Source: DATGFK01 sp040007395 (lineage in GTDB: Bacteria; Chloroflexota; Anaerolineae; Aggregatilineales; UBA2796). From it: a stretch of DNA of 64,000 nt. The notes under the pieces were generated by a model. It had not been told where the DNA came from, searched no databases, and worked only from the letters and a program-made list of their open reading frames with translations. The DNA lies in NCBI GenBank assembly GCA_040007395.1, contig JBDTVG010000128.1, forward strand, positions 49,023 through 113,022, given 5' to 3'. This document shows positions 19,601 through 28,603 of this stretch, one piece after another. How positions within the stretch are numbered: the stretch's first letter is position 1; the number at the start of each line of letters is the position of its first letter. The translations under genes were made by a program, and so were the position numbers.

Positions 19601-22531
19601 AAAAGTGCCAACTACAACCCAAAAACATTAGCCGCTGTGCTAAATAGTGTCTCGACGGCTTCCGCCAACGACATCAATATTGGCAAACTCGGCGGAATCA
19701 ACATGGGGCAAGCCGTCGAAGATCCTACGCTGATCAACCGTATTACGTGGGATGCAGCCGACGCTAGCCACGCCCCAACGGGCTTCCAGTTAACCGACCT
19801 GCAACGGCTCATCCAGACACAGGGCGGCACTTGGAAAGACCTATTCAATCGCGATTGGTCGATCAACACAAGCCCGATTCTCGCAGTGGTTGTGTGGTGG
19901 GTAACGATGCTGCTGTTTGGCTTCGCAGCATGGCCTATCGTGTTTACGATTTTGCCCGGATTGCCGGATCGCGGTTATCCCATCGCCAAGATCGGGGGGC
20001 TGTTGATTGTGGCGTGGATTGTGTGGGCAGGCGCGACTCTGCACCTGCTGACATGGACACAAGTCGGCATTGCACTGACGTTGATCGCGATGGCACTCGT
20101 GAGTTTTGTGGTGGCACTGCGGAACCGGGTTGCGTTGCTTGACTATGTCCGTCTCAACTGGCGGCATATGGTCATCATCGAGTTGATCACGCTAGTGTTG
20201 TTTCTGGCGTTCCTGTTTGTGCGGTTGGGCAATCCTGACCTGTGGGCGCAAAGTCTGGGCGGCGAAAAGCCGATGGACTTTGCCTACTTCAATGCTGTAC
20301 TCCGCAGCACGATTTTCCCGCCCTACGATCCTTGGTACGCGGGCGGCTACCTTAACTACTATTACTTCGGCTTCGTACTGGTGGGCGCACCCGTTAAACT
20401 GCTAGGCGTTATGCCCTCCGTTGCCTATAACCTTATTATCCCGACTTTGTTTGCGCTGACGGGTATCGGAGCGTTTTGCGTGGCTTTCAATATTGTCGCG
20501 TCGCGCTGGTTCTTCCCCCGCGATGATGGCGACGAGAACGACGAGGCGCTCTCCAAGCGTCGTCGCTTTGCCCTGCGTACACCGCCGGGGAGTCCATATC
20601 TCGCTGGGATGATGGCGCTGTTGCTGTGTGTGGTGCTAGGCAATCTGGACACGCCACGCCAGATTCTGACGGGTGTGACCAGAGCAGGCGGCTACAGCAC
20701 TGACTCGCAGGGCTTATACCAGTGGAAGCTCTCCGAGTTCGTGCGGATCAACAGCCGCCAGCCAAACTCCACTGAAAACGATCAATTGGTACAAGCCTCC
20801 GATCATCCTTCGCTGAGCGATCAATTACAGTTTGGGATGCAGGATTCGCAGCGAGTCATTGGCAGCTTCGGACGTGGGATCGCACAAGTCATCGGCGGCG
20901 GACTGCTACCCATTTCGCCGGATCGCTGGTTCTGGGGACCACGCAGTATTGTTGGGGAACTGCCCAACAGCAGCAACGAGATCAACGAGATGCCGAGCTT
21001 CACCTTCATATTCGGTGATTTGCACGCCCACATGCTAGCGTTCCCGTTGACTTTGCTGGCGTTGGCGTGGCTGCTGTCCGAGGTATTGGCGGCGGGCTAT
21101 ATCCAGCGCCCAACGATCACGGCTATTACGGCAACAGTTTTTGGTGGGTTAATCATTGGAACCTTGCAGGCGACAAATACGTGGGATTGGTTCACCTATT
21201 TGCTGTTGGCGATCTTAGCGTTGATTTTCGTCGGGATATTGCGATGGCAGCACGCCGGACAGCTTGGTCGGCGGATGAGCGTTGCGTGGGGAGCGCAATT
21301 AGGCGGATTCCTCGCCGCGCAATGGTGCTTTGCCCTGCCCTTCACGCTGTTCTGGTCTACCTCATATCTGGGCAACAATGCGATAGCTTCCTTCAAAGGT
21401 GAGAAAACACCGATCTGGGCATATCTGGATATTCATGGCATCTTCCTGTTTATCCTGATCTCGTTCTTGATCTGGCAAACAGGCGGATTGCTGCGTCGAG
21501 TCTATGTCCGTGACTTAATCGGTAAAGCCGGAGCTATGGTGCTGTTGGCAACGGCACTGGGCATCATCACGTTCCTGACGCTGGTACTCGCCGTACTACC
21601 GCTTCAAGTTTCCCTGTTCAGTCTGCCAATTCCGCTATCGTGGGTCTGCTTGCCGATGCTAGGTTGGTGTGCGATTCTGTTCTTTCTGCCTGACCAGAGC
21701 CGCGAAAATCGGGTGATCTATACGTTGATCGGGTTGGCGTTGGGCGTATCATATGGGGTCGAAGTGGTAGTGCTGGGGGCAGATATTGGTCGCCAGAACA
21801 CCTTCTTCAAGTTCTACCTACAAGCTTGGATTCTATTCAGCATTGCATCTGGCGTGGCGATAGCGTGGCTGTTCAATGCTACCGAACGCTGGCGACCTGT
21901 CCTGCGAGCTTCATGGTTAGGCGTACTAGCCGTACTGCTAAGTATTGGCGGATTGTTCCCCATTCTCGCGACTCAGGGCAAGGTCGCGATGCGAATGGCA
22001 ACCATTGCGCCGCATACGCTGGACGGTGATGCTTACATGAATTACGCCATTTATTACGAGGGCAGCTATCCGATCCCACTCAGCGATGACCTGAGCATGA
22101 TCAAGTGGTTGCAGGATAATGTAAAAGGCAGTCCGGTGATCCTTGAAGGCTACATGAGCGAATATAAGCTCGGTGCGCGGATCGCGATCAATACTGGTTT
22201 GCCGACTCTGTTGGGCTGGAAGTTTCACCAGCAGCAGCAGCGAACGCTCGATCCGCTGCCTAATCTTGTCTGGCAGCGCATCGCCAATATCACCGAGATT
22301 TACAATACCACCGATATTCCTACCGCATGGAAAATGCTCAAGTTTTTCCATGTGCAGTATATTGTGGTCGGCAAGCTGGAAAATGTCGTCTATGTACCCG
22401 AAGGTCAAGCCAAGTGGAACGAAATGATTCAGCGCAACTTGATCAAAGTCGTTTATGAGAATAATGGTGATCACATTTATCAGGTTATCTCGGATGTGAC
22501 TCTGCCCGATACAATTGCGGGTGGCGGCTAA
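16601..22531 (+). CDS. GT39-like / DUF2298 (Chlor_Arch_YYY) fusion membrane protein
   Basis: A very large (1976 aa) polytopic protein made of two halves. The first (to about residue 570) is GT39-like: one helix, then HLHPDERF with Asp78-Glu79 at the catalytic site, and further helices. A soluble beta-rich region (about 570-1080) follows, then the second half (about 1085-1976), a full DUF2298 membrane domain. Its hallmarks are GGEKPMDFAYFNAVLRS, FPPYDPWYAGGYLNYYYFG, FTFIFGDLHAHMLAFP (about 1465-1480) and GRQNTFFKFYLQAW. DUF2298 proteins occur mainly in Chloroflexi and archaea and are presumed polyprenyl-linked glycosyltransferases; the substrate is unknown. It heads an operon of five co-directional genes. 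AGGA lies 13 bases before the ATG. Confidence 0.82.
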   Translation: MTFDPQDTSPEDLPEPAVEQDSGPLPVPPSVPMPPRRRRSISRQDLIAGALLIVILIVGAYFRFVGQNWDDYTHLHPDERFLTGVTESLGGALNPSGDATRAAAQQDVCKQRYPETGGVSPSIFDSLCSTMYPKNANNGTGLYVYGELPLFVVKYAADLTSYVHMQAAAQTPDTYDDIVAQNWTQYNGVQLVGRSVSAIAELLSLIFVFLIGRRLYNVWVGLLAAALATAAVLPIQLSHYWTTDAFTNLPVLIAFWFAVRVMDRGKAFDFVGFGIALGAAMASRINTLPLFGVGVLAAIIYALPALDMSLISSERGRLVRRAVLGCVVAFIFTGISFRITMPHAFVGGPGVLGFFDIGNQQYDLTPGMPSESIPAKVLNTIFYHPWLNDLGQASMLSSGQVDFPPDHQWASRTPYLFPLRNIVLWGMGVPLGLAACLGWLWASVQILRARPLWTRHILLVVWILVYFGYMGRQWVMTMRYYMPLYPFMILLAAWAIYELCRRSWAWFDANPMAARRGVAFVGTFVLVFVLVGTYLWGTMFTSIYRRQLTRVEASRWITSTLPSAISTTLTMSSGKTLLVNFQTQGNININITHFQSSEPKLVNFIPSARTPIDRVNISHVLDSAHDGKPKRLSVAITQNADGTQVIGHGSLESDFSTDKDPLGMPTTVMLDEPIVLNPLQTYYLMSWTESNLSVVRQAPDDTVDFTLSDANGDTLAQAKLPDADSGGNASASFADQPANARIRVAADGTIDHFNFAHMLNLLNTNSKANLTLHLMSDDRKDTLAQATFSGDISSTKTSMYGDSYSVALDKPVALKANQPYWLDITSTDGTPVQVTGTVIANEGPWDDPVPWKVCPLPPDMELTHDTPSGVSTVNCEGIDGFAWYKGPELQMALEDIDQKRGTIQTGLDQSDYFTISSNRFYDTVTRLPLRYPMSIAFYKALFSGQLGFDLIKTVTSYPSIGNFEIADQYLPTYTAPPIFNEWESEEAFSVYDHPTVFIFKKSANYNPKTLAAVLNSVSTASANDINIGKLGGINMGQAVEDPTLINRITWDAADASHAPTGFQLTDLQRLIQTQGGTWKDLFNRDWSINTSPILAVVVWWVTMLLFGFAAWPIVFTILPGLPDRGYPIAKIGGLLIVAWIVWAGATLHLLTWTQVGIALTLIAMALVSFVVALRNRVALLDYVRLNWRHMVIIELITLVLFLAFLFVRLGNPDLWAQSLGGEKPMDFAYFNAVLRSTIFPPYDPWYAGGYLNYYYFGFVLVGAPVKLLGVMPSVAYNLIIPTLFALTGIGAFCVAFNIVASRWFFPRDDGDENDEALSKRRRFALRTPPGSPYLAGMMALLLCVVLGNLDTPRQILTGVTRAGGYSTDSQGLYQWKLSEFVRINSRQPNSTENDQLVQASDHPSLSDQLQFGMQDSQRVIGSFGRGIAQVIGGGLLPISPDRWFWGPRSIVGELPNSSNEINEMPSFTFIFGDLHAHMLAFPLTLLALAWLLSEVLAAGYIQRPTITAITATVFGGLIIGTLQATNTWDWFTYLLLAILALIFVGILRWQHAGQLGRRMSVAWGAQLGGFLAAQWCFALPFTLFWSTSYLGNNAIASFKGEKTPIWAYLDIHGIFLFILISFLIWQTGGLLRRVYVRDLIGKAGAMVLLATALGIITFLTLVLAVLPLQVSLFSLPIPLSWVCLPMLGWCAILFFLPDQSRENRVIYTLIGLALGVSYGVEVVVLGADIGRQNTFFKFYLQAWILFSIASGVAIAWLFNATERWRPVLRASWLGVLAVLLSIGGLFPILATQGKVAMRMATIAPHTLDGDAYMNYAIYYEGSYPIPLSDDLSMIKWLQDNVKGSPVILEGYMSEYKLGARIAINTGLPTLLGWKFHQQQQRTLDPLPNLVWQRIANITEIYNTTDIPTAWKMLKFFHVQYIVVGKLENVVYVPEGQAKWNEMIQRNLIKVVYENNGDHIYQVISDVTLPDTIAGGG

Positions 22532-22537
22532 GGTTTG

Positions 22538-22600
22538 TCCTCACCCTAAATCCCTCTCCACTGCGTAGAGAGGACTTCAAAACCGGAGTGGAGGTGAGGT
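22538..22600. repeat. Intergenic dispersed repeat, type A, with hairpin potential
   Basis: The spacer between the two DUF2298 genes begins TCCTCACCCTAAATCCCTCT, continues CCACT, and ends AGTGGAGGTGAGG, so the outer arms CCTCACC/GGTGAGG and CTCCACT/AGTGGAG can pair. A close copy of the left arm occurs at 39134-39159. Intergenic repeats of this type are common in Chloroflexi. The hairpin may also modulate read-through within the operon. Confidence 0.7.
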
Positions 22601-22652
22601 AAACTGCAAATGATAGTGGTTAAGCGTTGTTGAAGGATATACAGGACACACT

Positions 22653-25289
22653 ATGTTCTTTGATTGGATTGGACGAGAAGGTGGCGCACTGCTGAGTTGG
22701 TGGCTGCTGACGCTGCTAGCGGGAGTCGCTGTCTATCCGCTATTTTTCCGGCTGATGGGAATGCTGCCTAGTCGGGGTTATGCGTTAGCCCGCGCGGCTG
22801 GCTTGATGCTGATCGGTTTTGTCTTCTGGATCTTGAATATTCTAGGATTGTTGTCAAATACACCCGGCTCAACGGTATTGGCGGCCTTGATCGTGCTGGT
22901 GATTGGGCTGGTCAGCTATGCTACTTGGAAAGAACGTGAACCGATCTTGCCGTGGCTGCGGGCGAATTGGTCGCATATTCTGGCGGCAGAACTTTTATTC
23001 GCGGTGATGTTTGTCGGTTGGGCTACCGTTCGCGCCATGAATCCAAGTTTGGTGGCGACGGAAAAACCAATGGAGATGGCTTTCCTAAATGGTATTCGCC
23101 GCAGTGCCACCTTCCCGCCGCACGATCCTTGGATGTCGGGCTACGCAATTAGCTATTATCACTTTGGCTATATCATCATGGCGACTCTCGCCAACTTAAG
23201 CGGTGTAAGCAGTGGGATAGCCTTCAATCTGGCGCTGCCGCTGTTGTTTGCGCTGACAGGCTTGGGTGCGTTCGGCATCGCCTACGATCTCGTAGTTACG
23301 CAACTGCGGCACTTCACAGAAAAACAAAAGAATGAGGTTCTCGCCCGTCAACACTATCCATCGGCGCTGGCGATTGGCGTGCTAGCAGCGGTCTTCGTAG
23401 TCGTTATGGGCAATCTGGGTACAGCCGCTGTCGAGATCCCGTACCAAACGTGTACTGCCTCTCCTGCCTATCTCAAATGGATGAATCTCGATGAACGCGA
23501 CGCGTATCCAGCACAAGATGCCGCTGCGCCCGGAAATTGCGGCACGACGCAAAGCCTCGATCCCGCCAATTGGAATTACTGGTGGTGGTTCCGCTACAGC
23601 CGCGTCGTGCGTGACACCGATTTGACAGGGCAACCGCTGGTTATCCAGCCGATCACCGAGTTTCCGCAGTTCAGCTTTATATTGTCGGATATGCACCCGC
23701 ATGTCTTGGCACTGCCCTTCGCCATGTTGATCGTCGGGTTGTCGTTCAATCTAGTAATGCGGAAACGCGATCTGTATGTCTGGGAAGTGGTGCTTTACGC
23801 ACTGTTTACGGGTGGCATGATCTTCTTGAATTCGTGGGATGCTGTCTACTTTGGACTGGTACTTGGCGCAGAAGCGGTGCGAAGGTTGACCAACAATGGA
23901 ACAGGCCAACTCACCGGACGAGATTGGCTGGGCGTGGTGCGTTTTGGAATTGCATTGGTCGGCTTGACCGCGATTCTGTATCTGCCATTCTTTATCGGCT
24001 TCCGTTCGCAGGCGGGCGGGATTATCCCGAATGTGCTGTGGCCTACACAGTTCAACCAGTTTTTTATCATGTTTGGGCCGTTTTTAGTTATTCTAGGGGC
24101 GTTCCTGATCGTTGAAGCCCGCCGCGCCGGACAAACTTTCAATGCAAGGTTGGCGGTGCAAGCCATTGCTGGAATTATCGGCTTTCTGGTACTGGCGTTT
24201 CTGATATTAGCAATCACCGCATGGTTCAAACCGGAGGTACGACAGGCCGCGTTTCAGGTGGCAGATGAGTCGGGCGGTTTTCTCGGCGTAATTGCCCCAG
24301 TGCTGCTGCGCCGTCTTCAAGGAGTCGTGACTGAGGGCGTGCTATTGCTGGCAATGTTTGCAGTGATTGGACGGCTGTTTGCCCGCGAACCCCGCAAAAC
24401 CGATGGCACACCCGACAGTGCGCCACAGGTGATTACCTACAGCGCCGCAACGGGTTTTGTGCTGCTCATCATCGCGGCTGGCGCAGTGCTAACCCTTTTG
24501 CCAGATTTTGTGTATTTGCGCGACGGGTTCGGCGTGCGGATCAATACGGTGTTCAAGCTGTATTATCAGGGCTGGCTGCTGTGGAGTGTCGCTAGCGCTT
24601 ACGCACTGTGGTCGGTATTGTACGATCCGGCATGGGAACCAGTAGCCACGCCGTTACGTCTGGTCTTTGGGGCGTTGTCAGTGGTACTAATTGCCTTGTG
24701 CATGATCTATCCAGTAGATGCCATCAGATCGCGGGCGTTTAAGGAAGGTGGACATCTTGACCCCGGCGATACCAACGCGCTGACGTTGGATGGTGGCGCT
24801 AGCTTGGCGATGGGGCCAGATGACTACAACGCGATCCAATGTCTTGCCAGCGTAGCAAAAGCTGATAATGATGTGGTAGCAGAGGCTACCAAAGCCAATA
24901 TCGCCTACAATATCACGGGCAACTATTCTCGCGTCAGTGGGCTTACAGGTATTCCGACTCTGATCGGTTGGGACAACCACGAACGTCAGTGGCGCGGCGA
25001 GACATTTGACAGCGCCAATCTATTTGTTGATGCGGCAAATAACATTAACGAAACCCGTGCCGATGCCATCGCTAAACTGTATAACAGTACCAATATTGCT
25101 GATGCGCTGGCAGAGATCCGGCGCTACAACATCTCCTATATCTATATTGGCCCGCAGGAACGCCGCGATTTCAGCGAAGTGGGTCTCGCCAAATTCGACG
25201 GACTACCGACAGTGTGCCATTTCGGGAATGTCGATGTATACGCGGCAGATGCAGTCGGGCTACAGGCTCCAAAGGCAGCAGGCAACTAA
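22653..25289 (+). CDS. DUF2298 (Chlor_Arch_YYY) membrane protein
   Basis: An 878-residue polytopic protein, paralogous to the second half of the 1976-residue protein upstream. Shared signatures include TEKPMEMAFLNGIRRS, FPPHDPWMSGYAISYYHFGY, FSFILSDMHPHVLALPFAML and GVRINTVFKLYYQGW. The first 40 residues (SWWLLTLLAGVAVYPLFFRL) align with the beginning of the DUF2298 half of the fusion, showing where the fused domain starts. A C-terminal soluble region (from about 690) includes the conserved YNITGNYSRVSGLTGIPTLI and the YISYIYIGPQERRDF-like stretch. CAGGACACACT precedes the ATG. Presumed envelope glycan enzyme; no substrate can be assigned. Confidence 0.85.
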   Translation: MFFDWIGREGGALLSWWLLTLLAGVAVYPLFFRLMGMLPSRGYALARAAGLMLIGFVFWILNILGLLSNTPGSTVLAALIVLVIGLVSYATWKEREPILPWLRANWSHILAAELLFAVMFVGWATVRAMNPSLVATEKPMEMAFLNGIRRSATFPPHDPWMSGYAISYYHFGYIIMATLANLSGVSSGIAFNLALPLLFALTGLGAFGIAYDLVVTQLRHFTEKQKNEVLARQHYPSALAIGVLAAVFVVVMGNLGTAAVEIPYQTCTASPAYLKWMNLDERDAYPAQDAAAPGNCGTTQSLDPANWNYWWWFRYSRVVRDTDLTGQPLVIQPITEFPQFSFILSDMHPHVLALPFAMLIVGLSFNLVMRKRDLYVWEVVLYALFTGGMIFLNSWDAVYFGLVLGAEAVRRLTNNGTGQLTGRDWLGVVRFGIALVGLTAILYLPFFIGFRSQAGGIIPNVLWPTQFNQFFIMFGPFLVILGAFLIVEARRAGQTFNARLAVQAIAGIIGFLVLAFLILAITAWFKPEVRQAAFQVADESGGFLGVIAPVLLRRLQGVVTEGVLLLAMFAVIGRLFAREPRKTDGTPDSAPQVITYSAATGFVLLIIAAGAVLTLLPDFVYLRDGFGVRINTVFKLYYQGWLLWSVASAYALWSVLYDPAWEPVATPLRLVFGALSVVLIALCMIYPVDAIRSRAFKEGGHLDPGDTNALTLDGGASLAMGPDDYNAIQCLASVAKADNDVVAEATKANIAYNITGNYSRVSGLTGIPTLIGWDNHERQWRGETFDSANLFVDAANNINETRADAIAKLYNSTNIADALAEIRRYNISYIYIGPQERRDFSEVGLAKFDGLPTVCHFGNVDVYAADAVGLQAPKAAGN

Positions 25290-25292
25290 GCA

Positions 25293-27323
25293 ATGCACAT
25301 AACCAACGACACAGAATTCAACTTAGAAGAGTCTCAGCCATCCTACGATCTACCGTCCGAGACTCAGGCACTCCCGGCGCAAAGGGCAGGCATTACCATT
25401 CCTGTCGAGCTGTTGCTCTATGCCGCGCTCCTCCTTTTTGCGTTGGCACTGCGTTTGCCCGAACTAGGAACTAACCCCCTCAATGATCGTCAGGCGCATG
25501 AAGCGTTAGCGGCGTTCAGAGCGGTTACGCCCCGCGCCGACTTGCAACCAGACGAGACGCAGATCATCGCGCAGAATCCACTCATGTTCGTAGCGAACAC
25601 GCTGCTGATGAGCGCAGCGGCCTCAACGACCACAGCGACACTGCTGCCGACAGCCCTGTTAGGTGTATTGGTGGTTGGGCTGCCCTTGTTGTTTCGCCGT
25701 TGGCTAGGGACTGGTAACGCTCTGATCGTGACAGTTCTATTGGCGATCTCGCCCGTGCTGCTGCTAGCCTCGCGATCAATGGGCGGCACGGTGTGGTCAA
25801 TGGCGTTGGCACTGCTTGGCTTGTTTTGTATCGGACGCTTCATCGAGTCGCGGGCAGCGGCCTATGCGGTTGCTGCGACTATCTTCCTAGCTCTGCTTGT
25901 TTTAATGGCAGAACCAGCGGGTTTCGTTATGTTTCTTGGCCTGCTGGTAGGACTCCTGTTCGCAGCATCGGGCAATCGCACTGGCAATGATACTGTTGAT
26001 ACCAACGACGAAACCACTGACAATCATTTTACCGTTTCGATGCTAGTCCGCAGTTGGCCTTGGGGACGTGCCTTGCTTAGTGCTACCGTCGTTGTGGGAT
26101 TAGTCGGGACGGTTTTTCTGCTTTATCCACGCGGCCTAAGCGGAATCGGTGAGGTGCTAAATCAGGCAATTCGTGGTTTTGTCACACGTCCAGAGGGACA
26201 GCCCATTGCATTTCCATTGCTAACCTCGTTCCTGTATGAGCCAGTGCTGTGGGTATTCGGACTAGTCGGACTCTACTGGACACTCAACAGTGAAGGGAAC
26301 AGCCCTGCCGACTTCATCCGACGAGTTTTGGTCGGTTGGCTGGGAATCTCGCTGCTTGCTGCCCTGTTCTATCCCGGCGCACGCGCCGAACACGCACTCT
26401 GGTTTACTATTCCATTGGTGGGTTTGGCGGCGCTGACTGTCGAGCGGGCGCTGATTCCTGTGCGCGATAAATTCTGGGATGTGCCGATCTGGGGGCCATA
26501 CCTGCATGGCGTGGCAGTCGTCGCGATGCTAGCCATTACAGGGATTAACCTTGTCATTGTTGCACGGCTGATTATGAATACTGCCCCCGGAACACTGCCC
26601 ACCATAGACCAACCACTCCGGCTGATCTTTATTGTTCCGGCGGCGCTATTGGTCGTGATTACGTTTTTTCTGGTCGGGAGCATCTGGGGAGCGCGGGCGG
26701 CATGGCATGGTCTAGGGATTGGGGTACTGGCTTTTCTGGGTGCCTACAGCCTCGGAGCGGGGTGGCGGGCGGCAGTAGTGAACGCTGATGATCCCCGCGA
26801 GTTCTGGCGCATCCATCCAGCGGCACGCAACCTTAACCTGATGGAGACAACGTTGATCACCGCCTCAAAGCGAGTGACCAGTGCGCCCTACGATATGCAG
26901 ATCCTCGTCTTGACGGGGGAAGATGGCCCAACCGAGGACGGGGCATTAGCGTGGGCGTTGCATCGTTTCCAGAATACCGAATACGTCAAGGAACTTGCGC
27001 TGACCACTAATGCACCTGTGATTATCGCACGGCAATCACCCGAAGCGCCGAAGGCCGGAGCCGCTTACGTCGGGCAAGATTTTCCCGTGTACTACATTTG
27101 GGATCGTGGATCGCTCAGTTGGGATTTTCTGAGTTGGGTTTATGATCGGACAACCCGTGTACTGCCGCAGTCTGATGGGCGAGTGATCGTGTGGGTACGC
27201 AGTGACGTGTACGGTGTGCCACCGCCCGACCAAGCCAGCACGCCGCTGAACGTACCGCCTGTTCAGGACTTGCCACCCGCGCAACCGCCGCCGCCGGGTC
27301 AACCCGTCCCCAAGCAGCCGTAG
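25293..27323 (+). CDS. GT39-like integral membrane protein (Agl23/TIGR03663-related)
   Basis: A 676-residue membrane protein starting 3 bases after the preceding stop, so probably translated by coupling. After a 45-residue soluble N-terminus the first helix (LLYAALLLFALALRLPELG) is followed by NPLNDRQAHEAL, in the position of the DE-containing first loop of GT39 enzymes. Here the acidic residues are spread as Asp...Glu (D-RQAH-E), so the catalytic pair may be altered. About eleven further helices follow. A C-terminal region has a Pro-rich tail (VPPVQDLPPAQPPPPGQPVP). It belongs to the same operon as both DUF2298 proteins, consistent with a shared lipid-linked glycan pathway; activity is inferred. 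Confidence 0.7.
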   Translation: MHITNDTEFNLEESQPSYDLPSETQALPAQRAGITIPVELLLYAALLLFALALRLPELGTNPLNDRQAHEALAAFRAVTPRADLQPDETQIIAQNPLMFVANTLLMSAAASTTTATLLPTALLGVLVVGLPLLFRRWLGTGNALIVTVLLAISPVLLLASRSMGGTVWSMALALLGLFCIGRFIESRAAAYAVAATIFLALLVLMAEPAGFVMFLGLLVGLLFAASGNRTGNDTVDTNDETTDNHFTVSMLVRSWPWGRALLSATVVVGLVGTVFLLYPRGLSGIGEVLNQAIRGFVTRPEGQPIAFPLLTSFLYEPVLWVFGLVGLYWTLNSEGNSPADFIRRVLVGWLGISLLAALFYPGARAEHALWFTIPLVGLAALTVERALIPVRDKFWDVPIWGPYLHGVAVVAMLAITGINLVIVARLIMNTAPGTLPTIDQPLRLIFIVPAALLVVITFFLVGSIWGARAAWHGLGIGVLAFLGAYSLGAGWRAAVVNADDPREFWRIHPAARNLNLMETTLITASKRVTSAPYDMQILVLTGEDGPTEDGALAWALHRFQNTEYVKELALTTNAPVIIARQSPEAPKAGAAYVGQDFPVYYIWDRGSLSWDFLSWVYDRTTRVLPQSDGRVIVWVRSDVYGVPPPDQASTPLNVPPVQDLPPAQPPPPGQPVPKQP

Positions 27324-27325
27324 CC

Positions 27326-28603
27326 TTGAACGATCTGCTTAACGGTGCAGGGCCACTCGTTACGCTTTCTGCGCTGCCCATGCTGGCAGGTCTGCTGCTG
27401 CGCGAGGGAGTCGTGGCAAGCAACCTGCGACGACTAGCCATTATCTTAGCGCTGGTCATTCCTGTCGTTTTTATGGCGTTGGTCGCTATCGTCTATGTAC
27501 AGCAGTCCGGCACCGTTTTCTTCGACTTCAGCGTAAATAACGCAGCCGCCAATGTACTGTACACGAATGGCAATCCATACAGTGTCGCTGGGGCGTATTC
27601 GTTCCCGTTTCCTTCGTTTTACTTGTACTGGCTCGGATCGGGCTGGGGTGCGTTAAGCCAGCAAGCCGCGTGGATTGTCTGGTGGATCGTCAACGGCACG
27701 ATCTGGTTGCTGTGTGTCATGCTGCTGTGGCGAACCTTACCACGAGTCGAGTCGGCGCAGGGTCGTGACTGCTTGTCGTATGCAGCGGTAGCGATCCCAG
27801 CTATCACGGTACTCTGGCAAGGTCAAACCGCGCTGCTGATTCTAATTGGGTTGGTGGCGTTGCACTTTGCTGGATTGCCGAATGCAACACGACTCAATTG
27901 GATCGTTGGCGGAGTCGGGCTAGCGTGGGCCACCTTGATCAAACCACAATTGGCGCTGATCGGTGTAGGGTTAGTGATCTATGCCGTTCTGGCTTTTCGC
28001 GAAAAGCGCAGTAACGATTTTCGCCGCATCATCTGGATAATCATGGCGGCGATCATCACTACTTCGCTTGTCATTGGTGCAACGTTGATTCTCCCCGGCG
28101 GCGTAACGCTAGACACCTACCGCCACTTTGTCACCGACGCATTGCCGCAGGTTGCCCGCCCTGCCGATACGCTCAATTTGCCGAATGTCATCGGGTCGCC
28201 CGCCTTTGTATCGTCGCTTGTCGCGCTGCAAGTTGGCATGACGGAATCCACTTCTAATCTCATTGGCAATGTGATGACCCTTTTAATGGTTGGGGCGGCG
28301 CTGTGGTGGACGGTGCAGCGAACCAATCGCCCACTGACCGAGATCGCGGCGGGGTGGGGCGTATGGGCGATGGTCATCCCGCGTGTTACGTGGACATGGT
28401 ATGCGGCGTGGTGCTTGCCGTTCTTTTTGCTGATGGTTAGTGAAACGGTGCGCCAGCGCCGTACTTCGCTCAAATTGATTGTGCTGGTGCTTGTTTTGGG
28501 ATTGCTCAATCTGCAATATGGGCTAACCATTGTTGCCCTAACCACTATTCTACTTTTGATAGCGCTTACTTGGACAAGTTTTAAGGAACCATATGCCGTC
28601 TGA
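27326..28603 (+). CDS. GT87-like membrane glycosyltransferase
   Basis: A 425-residue polytopic protein of the GT87 (DUF2029) kind, which includes polyprenyl-phosphate mannosyltransferases. Features are the loop FFDFSVNNAAANVLYTNGNP YSV (the family's D-F-xx-Y/N-A region where the acidic residue sits), YSFPFPSFYLYWLG, WQGQTALLILIGLVALHFAG, and the late WATLIKPQLALIGVGL motif with the conserved Lys-Pro. The start is a TTG two bases after the previous stop; an in-frame ATG at 27380 is possible but would remove the first segment. It overlaps the next gene by 11 bases. Substrate unknown. Confidence 0.72.
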   Translation: MNDLLNGAGPLVTLSALPMLAGLLLREGVVASNLRRLAIILALVIPVVFMALVAIVYVQQSGTVFFDFSVNNAAANVLYTNGNPYSVAGAYSFPFPSFYLYWLGSGWGALSQQAAWIVWWIVNGTIWLLCVMLLWRTLPRVESAQGRDCLSYAAVAIPAITVLWQGQTALLILIGLVALHFAGLPNATRLNWIVGGVGLAWATLIKPQLALIGVGLVIYAVLAFREKRSNDFRRIIWIIMAAIITTSLVIGATLILPGGVTLDTYRHFVTDALPQVARPADTLNLPNVIGSPAFVSSLVALQVGMTESTSNLIGNVMTLLMVGAALWWTVQRTNRPLTEIAAGWGVWAMVIPRVTWTWYAAWCLPFFLLMVSETVRQRRTSLKLIVLVLVLGLLNLQYGLTIVALTTILLLIALTWTSFKEPYAV

